Positions 14,885-24,835 of a DNA stretch of 54,875 nucleotides are shown piece after piece (position 1 is the stretch's first letter; every line of letters starts with the position of its first letter). A program made the translations under genes and the position numbers. The stretch is taken from assembly GCA_946406015.1 (NCBI GenBank), contig CAMJJD010000008.1, positions 1 to 54,875 of the forward strand, given 5' to 3'. This DNA comes from an uncultured Bacteroidales bacterium. GTDB taxonomy: Bacteria > Bacteroidota > Bacteroidia > Bacteroidales > P3. Below the pieces are notes generated by a model. That model did no database searches and was not told where the DNA came from. It worked only from the letters and a program-made list of their open reading frames with translations.

Positions 14885-16171
14885 ATGTATAAGAATAGAT
14901 GTAATATGTTGGGGTTGAGTGCGAAAAGAATACTGCTTGTGGCTGTTTCCATGTGCTGTGCTCTGTCTGTGGAAGCACAGTCGGGCTTCTATTTGCCTAC
15001 CGCCAAACCGGTGCGTGACATGCAGAAGGCGTTGGCCAATCCCGAGGCATTCCACCTGTTGCTCAGTGGTCCGGAAGGCGCTGTCTCGTGTTCGGAGGCA
15101 GACCTTGACCTGCTTGACTCGGCCTATGCCATTGCCTTCGGAGTCGACAATCCGATGCTCTACACGATGACCATTGAGGGCTATGGCGGAAGTGATGAGG
15201 AAGTCACGCGGCAGCTGGTTGATGCTGTCTACCGCTATTTTGCTATGCGCTGTCATGCTCAGTTCCCTATTCGCTATGCCAAGAATCCGATTCACTGCTC
15301 ATGTAACGGCGATACTGCCGAGGTGCTGCGTTTCGAGGTTCCGGTCAAGACAGCGATATACCGCTATGCGGAGTTGCCGGAGTCGCGTCGGGTGCTCAAC
15401 AAGAGTGTCGACCTGAAGAATTCGGTGCTTATCACTTTCCGCAACAATCCCGAAGAGTGTGTGGGTAGCGCCCGTGGCTGCTATGTGCCGAGAGAGGACA
15501 GCACGGTGTATGGCTACTATGCCTCGCTTTTGTTGAGCAAAGGTTCTGTCTATTCGGTCGAGAACACCAAAGACACCTGTCCCGGTGGCTTGCAGATAAA
15601 GATTGACGACTACTTGGATTACGGGTATATACTTGATCGCTACCACCTGATTCCGCATCGCAAGCAGATTCTTGTGCAGGCAGGTTATATTGTGGTGCGC
15701 TGCCAGTTGCCGGTGGCGCTGGATTCCTGCACTGAGGCGCAGAAGGACAGCATCTTTGTCCGTATCCCTGCCACTCAGGAACAACTGGACGCCAAGTTGA
15801 AGTTCTTTGCCAAGGTGAAGACGTCTCGAGGCATGGAATACAAGCAGCTGCCTACGCGCAAGGTGCCCGGCAAGGGTATCCTGGCCCTGCAGGCCCCAGT
15901 CAACGTGACGCAGCTCGACACCATCTATGTCGGCAAGCGGATACAGGACAAGGAGGTATCCAAGTATTTCTATGAGGTCGACAGCCCCACCGAGGCGTCG
16001 TCGTTTGCTGTGGGCAACCGATTCTATGTTGCTTCGCGGCCTGGCAAGGACGGCCGTCCGGAGATGAAGAAACTGTTGCGACAGCTTTTCCGCATCATCC
16101 CCGACCAAGAGGAGGACCTCACCCCCGAGAAAACCAAAACGCCCAAGGGCGAAGAAATCATTGAAGAATAA
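14885..16171 (+). CDS. secreted DUF4831 family protein
   Basis: 428 residues from the ATG at 14885 (a second ATG at 14906 is possible). Signal peptide ([20 protein letters not shown]). The mature protein runs [18 protein letters not shown] onwards, then a region with several Cys and a repeated beta pattern, ending with a charged, Lys/Glu-rich tail. It resembles DUF4831, a secreted Bacteroidales family without known function. Its stop overlaps the panB start as TAATG, so the two are co-translated although their roles appear unrelated. Confidence 0.7.
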   Translation: MYKNRCNMLGLSAKRILLVAVSMCCALSVEAQSGFYLPTAKPVRDMQKALANPEAFHLLLSGPEGAVSCSEADLDLLDSAYAIAFGVDNPMLYTMTIEGYGGSDEEVTRQLVDAVYRYFAMRCHAQFPIRYAKNPIHCSCNGDTAEVLRFEVPVKTAIYRYAELPESRRVLNKSVDLKNSVLITFRNNPEECVGSARGCYVPREDSTVYGYYASLLLSKGSVYSVENTKDTCPGGLQIKIDDYLDYGYILDRYHLIPHRKQILVQAGYIVVRCQLPVALDSCTEAQKDSIFVRIPATQEQLDAKLKFFAKVKTSRGMEYKQLPTRKVPGKGILALQAPVNVTQLDTIYVGKRIQDKEVSKYFYEVDSPTEASSFAVGNRFYVASRPGKDGRPEMKKLLRQLFRIIPDQEEDLTPEKTKTPKGEEIIEE

Positions 16172-16989
16172 TGGCTTATTTACAGACTGATGTGACCAAG
16201 GTCACAACTCGTGTACTACAGAATATGAAGCTTCATGGCGAGAAAATCGCTATGCTGACGGCATACGACTTCTCTATGGCTGCTTTGCTGGAAAGCACCA
16301 AAATCGATGTGGTGCTGGTCGGCGACTCGGCCGCCAATGTGATGGAAGGCCACAAGACCACGCTGCCCATCACCCTCGACGAGATGATTGTCTACGCCAC
16401 CTCGGTGGTGCGCGCAATCAACCGCGCCCTCGTGGTGGTCGATATGCCCTTCGGTACCTATCAGGGCAACTCCAAGCAGGCCCTCGCCAGCGCCATCCGC
16501 ATTATGAAAGAAACGGGTGCCGACGCCATCAAGTTGGAAGGTGGTGAAGAAGTGCTCGAGAGTGTGCAGCGCATCCTCTCGGCGGGCATTCCTGTGATGG
16601 GGCATCTTGGGCTCACGCCACAGAGTATCAATAAGTTTGGTACCTATGCCGTGCGCGCCACCGAACAAGAGGAAGCCGACCGGCTGAAGAGAGACGCCCT
16701 CATCCTGCAGGAGGCCGGTTGTTTTGCCATCGTGCTGGAGAAAATTCCGGCGGCATTGGCTGCCGAAGTGACGGCTGAACTCAAGATACCCACCATCGGC
16801 ATAGGTGCCGGTCAGGCCACCGACGGACAGGTGCTGGTGTTGCAGGATATGTTGGGCATCACCCGTCAGTTCATGCCGCGTTACCTGCGCACCTATGGCA
16901 CCTTCGGCGAAGACATAGCCAACGCCATCCGCCACTACATCAGCGACGTGAAGAGCGGCGACTTCCCCAACGAGAAGGAACAGTACTAA
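16171..16989 (+). CDS. panB: 3-methyl-2-oxobutanoate hydroxymethyltransferase
   Basis: 272 residues. Makes ketopantoate from 2-oxoisovalerate and methylene-tetrahydrofolate, the first step of pantothenate synthesis. Motifs: [30 protein letters not shown] (metal-binding Asp), [26 protein letters not shown], and [21 protein letters not shown]. Full length and no inserts. The start is fixed by the TAATG overlap with the preceding gene. Confidence 0.96.
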   Translation: MAYLQTDVTKVTTRVLQNMKLHGEKIAMLTAYDFSMAALLESTKIDVVLVGDSAANVMEGHKTTLPITLDEMIVYATSVVRAINRALVVVDMPFGTYQGNSKQALASAIRIMKETGADAIKLEGGEEVLESVQRILSAGIPVMGHLGLTPQSINKFGTYAVRATEQEEADRLKRDALILQEAGCFAIVLEKIPAALAAEVTAELKIPTIGIGAGQATDGQVLVLQDMLGITRQFMPRYLRTYGTFGEDIANAIRHYISDVKSGDFPNEKEQY

Positions 16990-17003
16990 AGAAACGTTAC
17001 TTT

Positions 17004-17588
17004 TTATTTCGTTTCCACCACTTCGGCCTCCTGGAATTCAGAAGAGGTGGTGACGGTATGTTTGACCCCGTGTAAGAAATTCTCCACGCGGCCGATGCTT
17101 ATAAGTGCTGCGAAGCAATCGATGCTGACGCAGAGGCATCCGATGCCGATGATGATGCTCAGCACGGTGGCACCCACCCAAGGACTCAACACGGCCCATA
17201 GCCCCAGCAGTGTGACCAGAATGCCCAATCCGAGCAGTAGTCCCCAATATTTGACGTCGGCACGGCGGAAACGCACCGCCAGCAGTGTGAAGTCGATGCC
17301 TTCGAGCAGTATGACCAGTCCCACGAGGATGGCGATGATATTGGGGCGCACGATGATGATGATGCCTACGGCGGCCATCAGTATGGCGGCGATGAGGTGC
17401 AACGGGCTGATGCCTTCGTTGCCGCGCCGGCCGAGGAAGAAGGTGAGCACGCCGCCCAGAATGAAGAGCACACCGAGCACCCATGCCAGGGTGTTGAGGG
17501 TTCCCTGAGGGGTTAGGAAGCAGATGAGGCCCACGGCCAACATGATGATGCCGTGCAGGATGAGGTTGGTTTTCGTGCGTTTGAACAT
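17004..17588 (-). CDS. HdeD-like DUF308 membrane protein
   Basis: 194 residues with six predicted helices and the DUF308 repeat: LHGIIMLAVGLICFLTPQGT, LIAAILMAAVGIIIIVRP, LLEGIDFTLLAVRFRRA and AVLSPWVGATVLSIIIGIG. HdeD of E. coli is linked to acid tolerance, but that role is not shown for Bacteroidales. It is the last gene of the porU-porV-ispF-clpS transcript, 19 nt after clpS, and converges with panB. Confidence 0.85.
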   Translation of the reverse strand: MFKRTKTNLILHGIIMLAVGLICFLTPQGTLNTLAWVLGVLFILGGVLTFFLGRRGNEGISPLHLIAAILMAAVGIIIIVRPNIIAILVGLVILLEGIDFTLLAVRFRRADVKYWGLLLGLGILVTLLGLWAVLSPWVGATVLSIIIGIGCLCVSIDCFAALISIGRVENFLHGVKHTVTTSSEFQEAEVVETK

Positions 17589-17607
17589 ATATTAGATGAA
17601 TTCTTTT

Positions 17608-17904
17608 TTACTCTTTGACTTCGGACGTGAGCTCTTTGTCTAGCAAGGCCTGATGCATGGGCAACAGGTCGGTGTAGGAACCCTGTTTGACAACGCAAGA
17701 CCCGTGACAGTGAACCAATACGGCACATTGCTCGGCCTGCTCTTCGGTATGGCGGCAGATGTCGACCAGCGCCTTGATGACATAGTCGAAGGTGTGCACG
17801 TCGTCGTTGTAGAGTATCAGGCTGCAGCCGCTATCTTCAAGGGTGTCCACCTCTTCGTCGGCTTCCGGACTTACGTATGGTTTCTCTTCCTGTGCCATAG
17901 TCAT
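17608..17904 (-). CDS. clpS: ATP-dependent Clp protease adaptor ClpS
   Basis: 98 residues. ClpS delivers N-degron substrates to ClpA/ClpC-ClpP. The core motif [20 protein letters not shown] and the segment [13 protein letters not shown] are both present; the N-terminal 25 residues are acidic and flexible, as usual. The start overlaps the ispF stop by 4 nt. Confidence 0.92.
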   Translation of the reverse strand: MTMAQEEKPYVSPEADEEVDTLEDSGCSLILYNDDVHTFDYVIKALVDICRHTEEQAEQCAVLVHCHGSCVVKQGSYTDLLPMHQALLDKELTSEVKE

Positions 17905-18374
17905 ATCTGTTCTATCAAGGCCACTGCCTGCGCCGAGATTCCTTCTTCGCGACCCTCGAAGCCGAGGTGCTCGGTGGTGGTGGCTTTGACCGACACTTGG
18001 TCGATGTCGATGCCTAGGGTGTCGGCAATATTGCGGCGCATCTGCTCGATATGGGGGGCCAACTTGGGCCGTTGGGCCGCCACAGTGCTGTCTATGTTGC
18101 CGATGCGGTAGCCGTGCTTCTGCAGCAGAGCCCCCACGTGTGCCAGCAGACGCAAGCTGCTGATGCCTTTGTACTGCGGGTCGGTGTCGGGGAAATGCTT
18201 GCCGATATCGCCCAGCGCGGCGGCTCCCAACAGGGCGTCGCAGATGGCGTGCAGCAGCACGTCGGCATCACTGTGGCCTATCAGGCCGTGAGTGTGGGGC
18301 ACCTGCACGCCGCCCAGCCACAATGGCAGCCCTTCTCCGAGAACATGTACGTCGTATCCGGTGCCGATTCTCAT
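17901..18374 (-). CDS. ispF: 2-C-methyl-D-erythritol 2,4-cyclodiphosphate synthase
   Basis: 157 residues, full length. Catalyses the cyclisation step of the MEP isoprenoid pathway. Metal ligands Asp8 and His10 ([11 protein letters not shown]) and His42-type ([20 protein letters not shown]) are present, as is the C-terminal signature [18 protein letters not shown]. Start and stop overlap porV and clpS by 4 nt each. Confidence 0.96.
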   Translation of the reverse strand: MRIGTGYDVHVLGEGLPLWLGGVQVPHTHGLIGHSDADVLLHAICDALLGAAALGDIGKHFPDTDPQYKGISSLRLLAHVGALLQKHGYRIGNIDSTVAAQRPKLAPHIEQMRRNIADTLGIDIDQVSVKATTTEHLGFEGREEGISAQAVALIEQI

Positions 18375-19534
18375 TTCTCAGGCTTTAAATCCACCGACAG
18401 GGTGATGCGGATGGTGTTCGACAGAGGATTGGTGCTGAGTTTGGCCGTGGGGACAAGGTAGGAGAAGTCGAAAGTGAAAACGGTGTAGCGCAGGCCGAAG
18501 CCCACGGTGGCATACTGGCGGCCTCCTTTGTTCTTGTGCTCGAAGAAGTAACCTGCGCGTACAGCAAAGGTCTCGGCATACCAATATTCGGCACCCGCCG
18601 ACAGCTGCATCTCCTGCAGCTCCTCGCCCATGCCGCCCGGGGCGTCGCCAAAGCTCTGCAGAGCACCGGCGATGACGCCTATATTGTTATAGGAGGTGAG
18701 GTTCTGTGTGGAGTCGCTGCGCCAGCGGGGTGTGGGCACCAACAGCTTGTTGACATCGACCATCACGGAAATCTTGTTGTAGTCGTCGATGCGGTTGGTG
18801 TAGCGGCCACCGATGCGCAGGTTGGCGGGGAGGAACTCCTGGTTGTTGTTGTCCTCGCTGTAGCGCAGTTTGGCGCCCAGGTTGCTGATGAAGGCACCGA
18901 GGGCAATCTCTTCGGTCTTGGTGACTGACTTCTGGTAGTAGAGGCCGATGTCGGCTGCCAGCGAGTTGGCTGCGTGGGTTTCGCTGTTGCCGCTACCGTC
19001 GTTGATGGTTTGTCCGTTGGTGAGGTCGCTGCGCATGAAACGGCCGGTGGCACCGAGCGACAGGTTGTCGGTAAGCATTAGCGCGTAGGTGACGTCGAAG
19101 GCAAACTCGTTGGGGTGCAGGTCGGTGACCTTCTCGCCCATAATGTCGGTCATCTCGATGTCGCCTAGCGAGAAGTAGGTCAGCGAAGCCGCTGCCGTAC
19201 CGCGTCGGCCGATACGATAATAGCCGCCGAGATAGAGCAGGTTCATGTCGCCCACTTTGAGGTTGCGCAGCCAGGGGGTGAAGGTGGTGCTGACACCCAT
19301 GTCGCCTTCGATGAAGGCGAACTTGGCGTTGTTCCAATGTGCCGAATAGGCGTCGGGCAGTGTGGCAGCACCTACGTCGCCCATGCCGCTGCTGATGGCG
19401 TCGGGGGCGATGAGGAGTATGGGCATGCCCGTCGAAATATAATTCTGGTTGTTGCTCTGTCCCAGCCAGGTCGTCTGTGCCCACAGGCTTCCGCCTAGGA
19501 CCAGAAGTAGGGTCAGAAAGGTGAGTTTCTTCAT
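18371..19534 (-). CDS. porV: type IX secretion outer-membrane protein PorV
   Basis: 387 residues; signal peptide [20 protein letters not shown], then the conserved PorV start ([35 protein letters not shown]). PorV is a FadL-like barrel that shuttles cargo from the SprA translocon to the PorU attachment complex. The C-terminal strand ends in [13 protein letters not shown]. It lies downstream of porU as in other Bacteroidetes. Start at 19534 follows a 53-nt spacer. Confidence 0.94.
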   Translation of the reverse strand: MKKLTFLTLLLVLGGSLWAQTTWLGQSNNQNYISTGMPILLIAPDAISSGMGDVGAATLPDAYSAHWNNAKFAFIEGDMGVSTTFTPWLRNLKVGDMNLLYLGGYYRIGRRGTAAASLTYFSLGDIEMTDIMGEKVTDLHPNEFAFDVTYALMLTDNLSLGATGRFMRSDLTNGQTINDGSGNSETHAANSLAADIGLYYQKSVTKTEEIALGAFISNLGAKLRYSEDNNNQEFLPANLRIGGRYTNRIDDYNKISVMVDVNKLLVPTPRWRSDSTQNLTSYNNIGVIAGALQSFGDAPGGMGEELQEMQLSAGAEYWYAETFAVRAGYFFEHKNKGGRQYATVGFGLRYTVFTFDFSYLVPTAKLSTNPLSNTIRITLSVDLKPEK

Positions 19535-19587
19535 TCTTTTGCAGTGTTGTTTGGCTTAAATAACGCGGTTGGTTTACTTTTATTGTA

Positions 19588-22500
19588 TCAGCGTACGACA
19601 CATTTTGTCGTCTGTTGGTAGCTGTGTCCGTCGGTGTCGGTGACAATGATGCGCGCCAGGTACAGGCCCGCCGGCACCGACGCAAGGTCCCACACCACAG
19701 GCCCCACCACATAGCCGTCGGCCGACACCGACGGGGTGTGCGTGTGGATGCATTGCCCGTGGGGATTGTATATCTGCAGCTCGGCAGTGGCTATCTTGGC
19801 GGTGTTGTTCGCCTCTAGAAGGAAATGAGCCTGCTCGCTCGCGGGGTTAGGATAGCAGCGCAGCTCTGAGAGGGTCAGGGTGTCGCGGCTGCACACGTTG
19901 AAGCTCACCGTGGCCTCGGCCGAGCGGTTGAAGATGTTCCATGCTTTCAGCGTCAGGGTGTGGTGTCCGGGCGTGAGGCCGGTGAACTGGTAGCTGACGC
20001 TTCCGCTGCCGGCATGCTCCACGTCGGGCTCATACAGGTCGTTCAGCACCACCAGGCTGCTGGGGTTGCCGTCGAGGATGGCTGTGATGTCGTGCCCCAA
20101 GCCGGAGCCGGCATTGATGCCCGCCGAGTCGCGCAGCAGCGCCACCAGCGTAGGGTCAGCATCGACGATGCCGCCGTCCAGGAAATGGGTGTCGCCGATG
20201 AACAGGCGTATCTCGGGAGCCAGCGAGCTCACCGCTACAGTGTCGTTCAGGCCGCCCAGCAGCAACTGCATGTAGCAGCCCGAGGCATGGTCGCTGGCCG
20301 ACTTGGCATAGTGGCTCAGTTTGGCATAGCCGTACTGGTAGGCCACGTCTTGCGGCACAATGAACGAGTATTCGAAGCGGCCACCGCTGACAGCCACACT
20401 GCCGCGATAGAGCACGTTCTTCTGCTGGTCGAAGCTCACCTCTGTGCCGGGATTATCGTTGGCCAGCGTGCGGCTACGCATGGTGCGGTCGAAGACGATG
20501 GGGTAGAGCGTGCCGTCGAAGTCGGTGAGTAATGTCCCGTTCGAGTCTTGTATCTCGCCGGCAACGGTGACATTCGACAGCACGGTGGCGGTGTCGTCGA
20601 CACCTTCGCTGACGGGGCGTGCATTGATGTGCGTCACCACCACGCGGTTCTCCGGCTGGCTCAGCCGCAGGGCCGGGTCGCCTGTCAGGCCGATGCATTG
20701 GGCCACCATCGTGCGGTTCTTCGCCATCCGCAGGGCGTCGCCGATGGTGTTGTGCGGATTGAGCGAGTAGCACACCACGTCGTTGTTGAAGCGTTCTATA
20801 TGGCTGATGGGACGCGAGGCGCTGATGACCGCCACCGAAGCGGCCGGCGCCAGCAGGAACGCCTCGGCGCCGCTTGTGACGTCGGGCTTGTCGAAGCGGC
20901 CGTAGGAGCAGGTGCTCGTCACAAACAGCGGCAGGCGGTCCACATTGCTGTAGGACTCTACGTCACTCAGCTCTATGTAGCGTTCGGTGCCGATATAGCT
21001 GTTCGAGCCGTGACCTATGTAGTTCAGCAGCAGGCATCCTTTGTTCATCCGCTGCCGCAGGGCGTTGTTCAGGTCGGGATAGTACGAGCCGATGGCGCCC
21101 GAACTCTGGTGGTACGAGTCGGCATACAGCTTGTCGATGTTCAGTTGCGGGAAGCGATATCCGATGTTGCCTGCCACCACCTCGCTCGAATGGGCAAAGG
21201 CACTGTCGCCCGGATGGCCCGGGTCGGCATCGTCGGCCAGCAGGGCCACGTAGTTGCGCCAGTCGCCGCGTTCGCCGTCGGTTAGCAGGTCGCGCCGGGT
21301 CATGTAGCCCTCAATCTTGTCCACCATGTGGCGTGCTTCCGCCAGACTTTTGGCCGGCAGACGGCCCACGCTCACCTCCATCGTCTCGCTGGTGGCTCCG
21401 CGACCGGTAGGGGAGAGGTAGCCCAGTATGTCGTCGCTGCAGTACGATACGCCGTCCTCGTCGAACGAGTAGGGGGTCTCGTATACCGCCACCGACGGCA
21501 CGTCGGCGCCGCCCAGCAGATGCCGCGCGTCGTAGGTGCCGCTGCCCATGATGAGCAGCCAGCGCGGCGGCTCCGACGCATGCCGCGACTTCAGGTCGCG
21601 CAGCAGGGTTCGCAGCGCCAGCGGGTCTTGTTTGCCCGACGAATATTCGTTGTACACCTCTTGGTCGGTGACGGTGAGCGTGCTGATGCCGTCGAACAGC
21701 TCGTGCAGCGTCGCCACCCGTTGCGCCTCGCTCAGCAAGGCTGGATGCGACACCACCACCAGCTCGGCAGCCCCGCAGCCGTGCAGGTTCTGGTTGGCCT
21801 GTGTGGCGATGGCTGTAGGCGTGCGGTAGCTGCTGCCGTCGAAGACGATATATCGCCGTGCGGTAAGCGTGCTGTCGCTCCATTGGCCGTCGGCTACGCC
21901 CATCTCGCGCTCGTGACCTGCCTGCGTCACCTCCCACACGCGCACGCCGCCTGTCTGGCCGCCCATGAGGAAGCGTGCTGTGCTGCCCGTCCCGGGGTTG
22001 TGGCGCACCACCAGCTGTCCGCCGCCAAAGGTCAGCGGCGCCTGGGTGTTCAGTTCGATAAAGTCCAGATAGCCAGAGGCGGAGCTCTCGCCCGCATTGA
22101 AGGTGACGTTGAAGGTGAAGGTGCTGGCCGTCGACGTGAATGCGTCGACGACGGTGTTGTAGACGAGGCGGCTGGTGATGCCCACATGGTTGGTGTAGCC
22201 CGTGGTGCTCACCACAAACTGGCTGGTCACCGACGCCTGGTTGGCCAAAGCATAGCGCAGCTTCACCGTCCCGCCGCTGTTGCCGGCGGTTTGCAGGGTG
22301 AAGGTGCGGCTTGTCAGGCTCGTGTTGAACCGTTCGCCCATCCATTTCTGGCCCGTTTGGAATATGTTTACAAGATCGTTGTCGACATGCGCCACGCTTG
22401 TGTAGCTGCTCTCCTCTTCTGTCGCCGCTACGGTCGCCGCTGTGGCGATGCGGAGCCGCTCGCGGCAGCTGGTGGTGAGGAAATAGTGGTTGGTTGTGGC

Positions 22501-22887
22501 GTAGGCGTGTTGCTCGTATTCCCAGCGGCTGTCGGTCTGCGACCAGTACCATTGCCCGGCCCCTTCGCCGAAGAAGAGCACCGCGTCGCCGTCGCCGAAC
22601 ACCCCGTTGCCGTCGGCATCGACCACGTCGATGGCCAGGGGCTGCAGTCCGTCGGTGGACACCTCGCTGTTGAGCAACGACAACATACCGCCGCCGGCAC
22701 CGTACACGCCGATGCTGTCGACGTTGGCACCCGCCAAACCTGGCACCTCGGCCGTCGTCAGGCGGTACAAACCATCCTGCTCGACCGTCAGCCGCCACCA
22801 GCGGCCGCTGCCCAGCGCCGACCCCTGGGCCTTGACGGTGGGCAGGAACGACGCCATTATTATTATGTATAATAGTATCCTTTTCAT
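19588..22887 (-). CDS. porU: type IX secretion system sortase PorU
   Basis: 1099 residues from the ATG at 22887 (signal peptide MKRILLYIIIMASFLPTVKA); an upstream in-frame ATG at 22938 would add an unlikely leader. A gingipain-type peptidase C25 domain lies in the middle, with catalytic His626 in LLNYIGHGSNSY and Cys660 in FVTSTCSYGRFDKPD. The end (CYPNPASEQAHFLL, then PAGLYLARIIVTD) is a FlgD-like C-terminal domain. PorU cleaves the sorting signal from cargo and links it to lipopolysaccharide. First gene of the operon with porV, ispF, clpS and the DUF308 gene. Confidence 0.95.
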   Translation of the reverse strand: MKRILLYIIIMASFLPTVKAQGSALGSGRWWRLTVEQDGLYRLTTAEVPGLAGANVDSIGVYGAGGGMLSLLNSEVSTDGLQPLAIDVVDADGNGVFGDGDAVLFFGEGAGQWYWSQTDSRWEYEQHAYATTNHYFLTTSCRERLRIATAATVAATEEESSYTSVAHVDNDLVNIFQTGQKWMGERFNTSLTSRTFTLQTAGNSGGTVKLRYALANQASVTSQFVVSTTGYTNHVGITSRLVYNTVVDAFTSTASTFTFNVTFNAGESSASGYLDFIELNTQAPLTFGGGQLVVRHNPGTGSTARFLMGGQTGGVRVWEVTQAGHEREMGVADGQWSDSTLTARRYIVFDGSSYRTPTAIATQANQNLHGCGAAELVVVSHPALLSEAQRVATLHELFDGISTLTVTDQEVYNEYSSGKQDPLALRTLLRDLKSRHASEPPRWLLIMGSGTYDARHLLGGADVPSVAVYETPYSFDEDGVSYCSDDILGYLSPTGRGATSETMEVSVGRLPAKSLAEARHMVDKIEGYMTRRDLLTDGERGDWRNYVALLADDADPGHPGDSAFAHSSEVVAGNIGYRFPQLNIDKLYADSYHQSSGAIGSYYPDLNNALRQRMNKGCLLLNYIGHGSNSYIGTERYIELSDVESYSNVDRLPLFVTSTCSYGRFDKPDVTSGAEAFLLAPAASVAVISASRPISHIERFNNDVVCYSLNPHNTIGDALRMAKNRTMVAQCIGLTGDPALRLSQPENRVVVTHINARPVSEGVDDTATVLSNVTVAGEIQDSNGTLLTDFDGTLYPIVFDRTMRSRTLANDNPGTEVSFDQQKNVLYRGSVAVSGGRFEYSFIVPQDVAYQYGYAKLSHYAKSASDHASGCYMQLLLGGLNDTVAVSSLAPEIRLFIGDTHFLDGGIVDADPTLVALLRDSAGINAGSGLGHDITAILDGNPSSLVVLNDLYEPDVEHAGSGSVSYQFTGLTPGHHTLTLKAWNIFNRSAEATVSFNVCSRDTLTLSELRCYPNPASEQAHFLLEANNTAKIATAELQIYNPHGQCIHTHTPSVSADGYVVGPVVWDLASVPAGLYLARIIVTDTDGHSYQQTTKCVVR

Positions 22888-23023
22888 CAAACCTCCCTCA
22901 TAACGCGTGTTTGCATTAATTATTGTATCCGCCCTCATTTCTTCGGTCGATTTGCTAAGACAGACAATTTTTTTTTGTCAGTGCACAATATTATTTTCGA
23001 ATCATAGTTAATCTATCCGACTT

Positions 23024-23097
23024 GGCCCCGTAGTTCAGCTGAATAGAACGTCGGATTCCGGTTCCGAAAGTCGTGGGTTTGAATCCCGCCGGGGTCA
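23024..23097 (+). tRNA. tRNA-Arg (anticodon CCG)
   Basis: A cloverleaf folds cleanly: acceptor GGCCCCG with CGGGGTC, D stem GTTC/GAAC, anticodon stem TCGGA/TCCGA with loop TTCCGGT (anticodon CCG), five-base variable loop, T stem GTGGG/CCCGC with loop TTTGAAT, and discriminator A. The CCA end is not encoded. Confidence 0.95.
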
Positions 23098-23106
23098 CAA
23101 AAAACA

Positions 23107-23196
23107 AATGCTTGAATGCTTGAATGCGTAAATGCTTGATTATTTTTGCCTGCGTAAGCCACTCAAACAATCAAGCGCTCAAACAATCAAGCAATG
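23107..23196. repeat. compound inverted repeat after tRNA-Arg
   Basis: The left side repeats AATGCTTGA four times with variation (23107-23141). The right side repeats CAAACAATCAAGC twice (23164-23193). Any left unit can pair with either right unit. The right side runs into the start codon of the CPBP protease. Confidence 0.65.
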
Positions 23197-24075
23197 AAGA
23201 AATCCACCCACCCTTTGCTGCAACTCCTTGTGATGCTGGCGATGGCGTTAGGCTTGATGCTGATTGCCACGCTGGTCACAGCTCCTTTCCTGATCCTTTC
23301 CGGAGGCTCGATGTCGACCACCGCCCTGCTGGTGACGCAGGCAGTCACCCAGCTGCTCACCTTCCTGCTGCCCGTGGTGCTGATGACGGTCATCTATTAT
23401 CGTAAGGAGCAGCGCGCGTTCTACCGCCTCGACTTCGGCGGGCAGAAATGGCTCTACGGTCTTGCAGGTGTGGTGATTATGCTGCTCCTCATCCCCCTGA
23501 ACGACTGGCTCACCGAGTGGAACGACTCGTGGAATCTGGGCCGGCTGGGCGAACTGCTGCGCAGCCTTCAGGAACAGACCGAAGCCATCCTCAAGCAGAT
23601 AGTTGCTGCCGATACCGTGGGTGGCCTGTTGGCCAACCTGCTGGTGGTGGCGCTCGTCCCCGCCGTCTGCGAGGAAGTGTTCTTCCGCACCGGCATACAG
23701 AACCTGCTGCAACGCTGGATATCGGCCGACGGCCGCAAGCCTTGGGGTGTGCATGTGGCCATCTGGTTGACAGCCGTCATCTTCAGCCTCGGTCACGGCG
23801 AAATCTTCGCCTTCATGCCACGTCTGGTGATGGGGGCCACGCTGGGTTATCTCTATGTCTATGGCGGCTCGCTGCTGCCCAACATGTTGGCCCACTTCGT
23901 CAACAACGCCCTCGTGGTGGTGCTCTACTGGCTCGTGGCACGCGGCGTGCTCGACATCGACCCCGAGGCACCCCTCCGTGTCGGCCTCGAACTGACGGTA
24001 TGCTGCACCGCCGCCGCCGTCGCCCTCTTCGGTGTAACCTTCCTCCGTCGCCGCAACGAGCAATCTTTGCAATAA
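23194..24075 (+). CDS. CPBP family intramembrane metalloprotease
   Basis: 293 residues with about eight membrane helices. The CPBP/Abi signature is present: the paired Glu motif VCEEVFFRTGIQNLLQ at about 164, then FSLGHGEIFAFMPRLVMG with the ligand His, and NMLAHFVNNAL. In bacteria these are CAAX-protease relatives that cleave prenylated or membrane proteins; some act in bacteriocin immunity. The substrate here is unknown. Start set at the ATG next to the repeat; no Shine-Dalgarno is seen. Confidence 0.9.
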   Translation: MKKSTHPLLQLLVMLAMALGLMLIATLVTAPFLILSGGSMSTTALLVTQAVTQLLTFLLPVVLMTVIYYRKEQRAFYRLDFGGQKWLYGLAGVVIMLLLIPLNDWLTEWNDSWNLGRLGELLRSLQEQTEAILKQIVAADTVGGLLANLLVVALVPAVCEEVFFRTGIQNLLQRWISADGRKPWGVHVAIWLTAVIFSLGHGEIFAFMPRLVMGATLGYLYVYGGSLLPNMLAHFVNNALVVVLYWLVARGVLDIDPEAPLRVGLELTVCCTAAAVALFGVTFLRRRNEQSLQ

Positions 24076-24229
24076 AAGACTAAAAATAAGCCGTTAAACT
24101 ACCGTTTTTTCGATTGTGTCCACTACGCGAAGACGTTAAAATAAAAAATATTGTAGCTTGCTATGCTGTTGTTTTACAGCATTATGGAATTAATTTGAGG
24201 GAGGTTGGTGTGAAAAAATCGAAAAAAAA

Positions 24230-24261
24230 TTTCACCATGTTGAAAAAAAGTAGTATTTTTG
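24230..24261 (+). promoter_or_regulatory. promoter of the HU gene
   Basis: TATTTTTG (24254-24261) fits the -7 box. TTTC (24230-24233) lies 20 nt upstream as a weak -33. The start codon is 49 nt downstream. Confidence 0.55.
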
Positions 24262-24310
24262 CAGTCCGTTTTGAATGAAAGACAATTAATAACATTAAAA
24301 TAAAAGTAAA

Positions 24311-24595
24311 ATGACAAAGGCAGAAATCGTAGCTGAAATAGCTCAGAAAACCGGTATCGAGAAGGTCGCCATCCAGGCCACCGTCGAGGAGTTCATGTCC
24401 GTTATCAAAGAGAGCCTGTCCGAGGGAGAGAACGTCTACCTGCGTGGTTTTGGCAGCTTCATCGTGAAGAAACGCGCCGAGAAGACCGGCCGCAACATCA
24501 GCCGCAACACCACCATCATCATCCCGGCTCACAATATTCCCGCTTTCAAGCCCGCCAAGACTTTCATGCAGGAAGTGAAAAAGAAAGTGAAATAA
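24311..24595 (+). CDS. HU family DNA-binding protein
   Basis: 94 residues, single-domain histone-like protein that bends DNA in the nucleoid. MTKAEIVAEIAQKTGI, the dimer core VYLRGFGSFIVKKRAEKTGRN, and the DNA-contacting arm with Pro (IIIPAHNIPAFKP) match the HU/IHF fold. It is followed 20 nt later by the tiny basic ribosomal-type protein and then a terminator. Confidence 0.95.
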   Translation: MTKAEIVAEIAQKTGIEKVAIQATVEEFMSVIKESLSEGENVYLRGFGSFIVKKRAEKTGRNISRNTTIIIPAHNIPAFKPAKTFMQEVKKKVK

Positions 24596-24615
24596 AGTAA
24601 AACAACACTACAACA

Positions 24616-24705
24616 ATGCCTAACGGAAAGAAACACAAACGCCACAAAATGTCGACGCACAAGCGTAAAAAACGCCTGCGCAAGAACAGACATAAGAAGA
24701 AGTAA
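24616..24705 (+). CDS. tiny basic AURKAIP1/COX24-domain protein
   Basis: 29 residues, beginning MPNGKKHKRHKMSTHKRKKR and ending RHKKK; over half are Lys, Arg or His. This matches the Bacteroidetes proteins annotated as AURKAIP1/COX24 domain (relatives of mitochondrial mS38), thought to sit in the small ribosomal subunit. It is short enough to be missed by gene callers. The position just after HU and before a terminator supports it as a real gene. Confidence 0.8.
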   Translation: MPNGKKHKRHKMSTHKRKKRLRKNRHKKK

Positions 24706-24747
24706 GGCGTAAAAAAGGGTAGCCTCACTACCTTCTCTGAAAAGACT

Positions 24748-24794
24748 AAAACAAATTACACACCGCCCGCAAGGGGTGGTATGTAATTTGTTTT
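24748..24794 (+). terminator. intrinsic terminator after HU and the small basic protein
   Basis: AAAACAAATTACACACCGCCC pairs with GGGGTGGTATGTAATTTGTT across a GCAA tetraloop. The flanking A and T tracts make it work as a terminator in both directions. Confidence 0.8.
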
Positions 24795-24835
24795 ATTGTA
24801 TTCAACTGTACTTAATACTCTCGCTATATTAATAA

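Noticed and set aside
23024-23097. tRNA-Arg as the attachment site of an integrated element
   Set aside because: No integrase and no repeat of the tRNA 3' end were seen nearby; the flanks are housekeeping genes.
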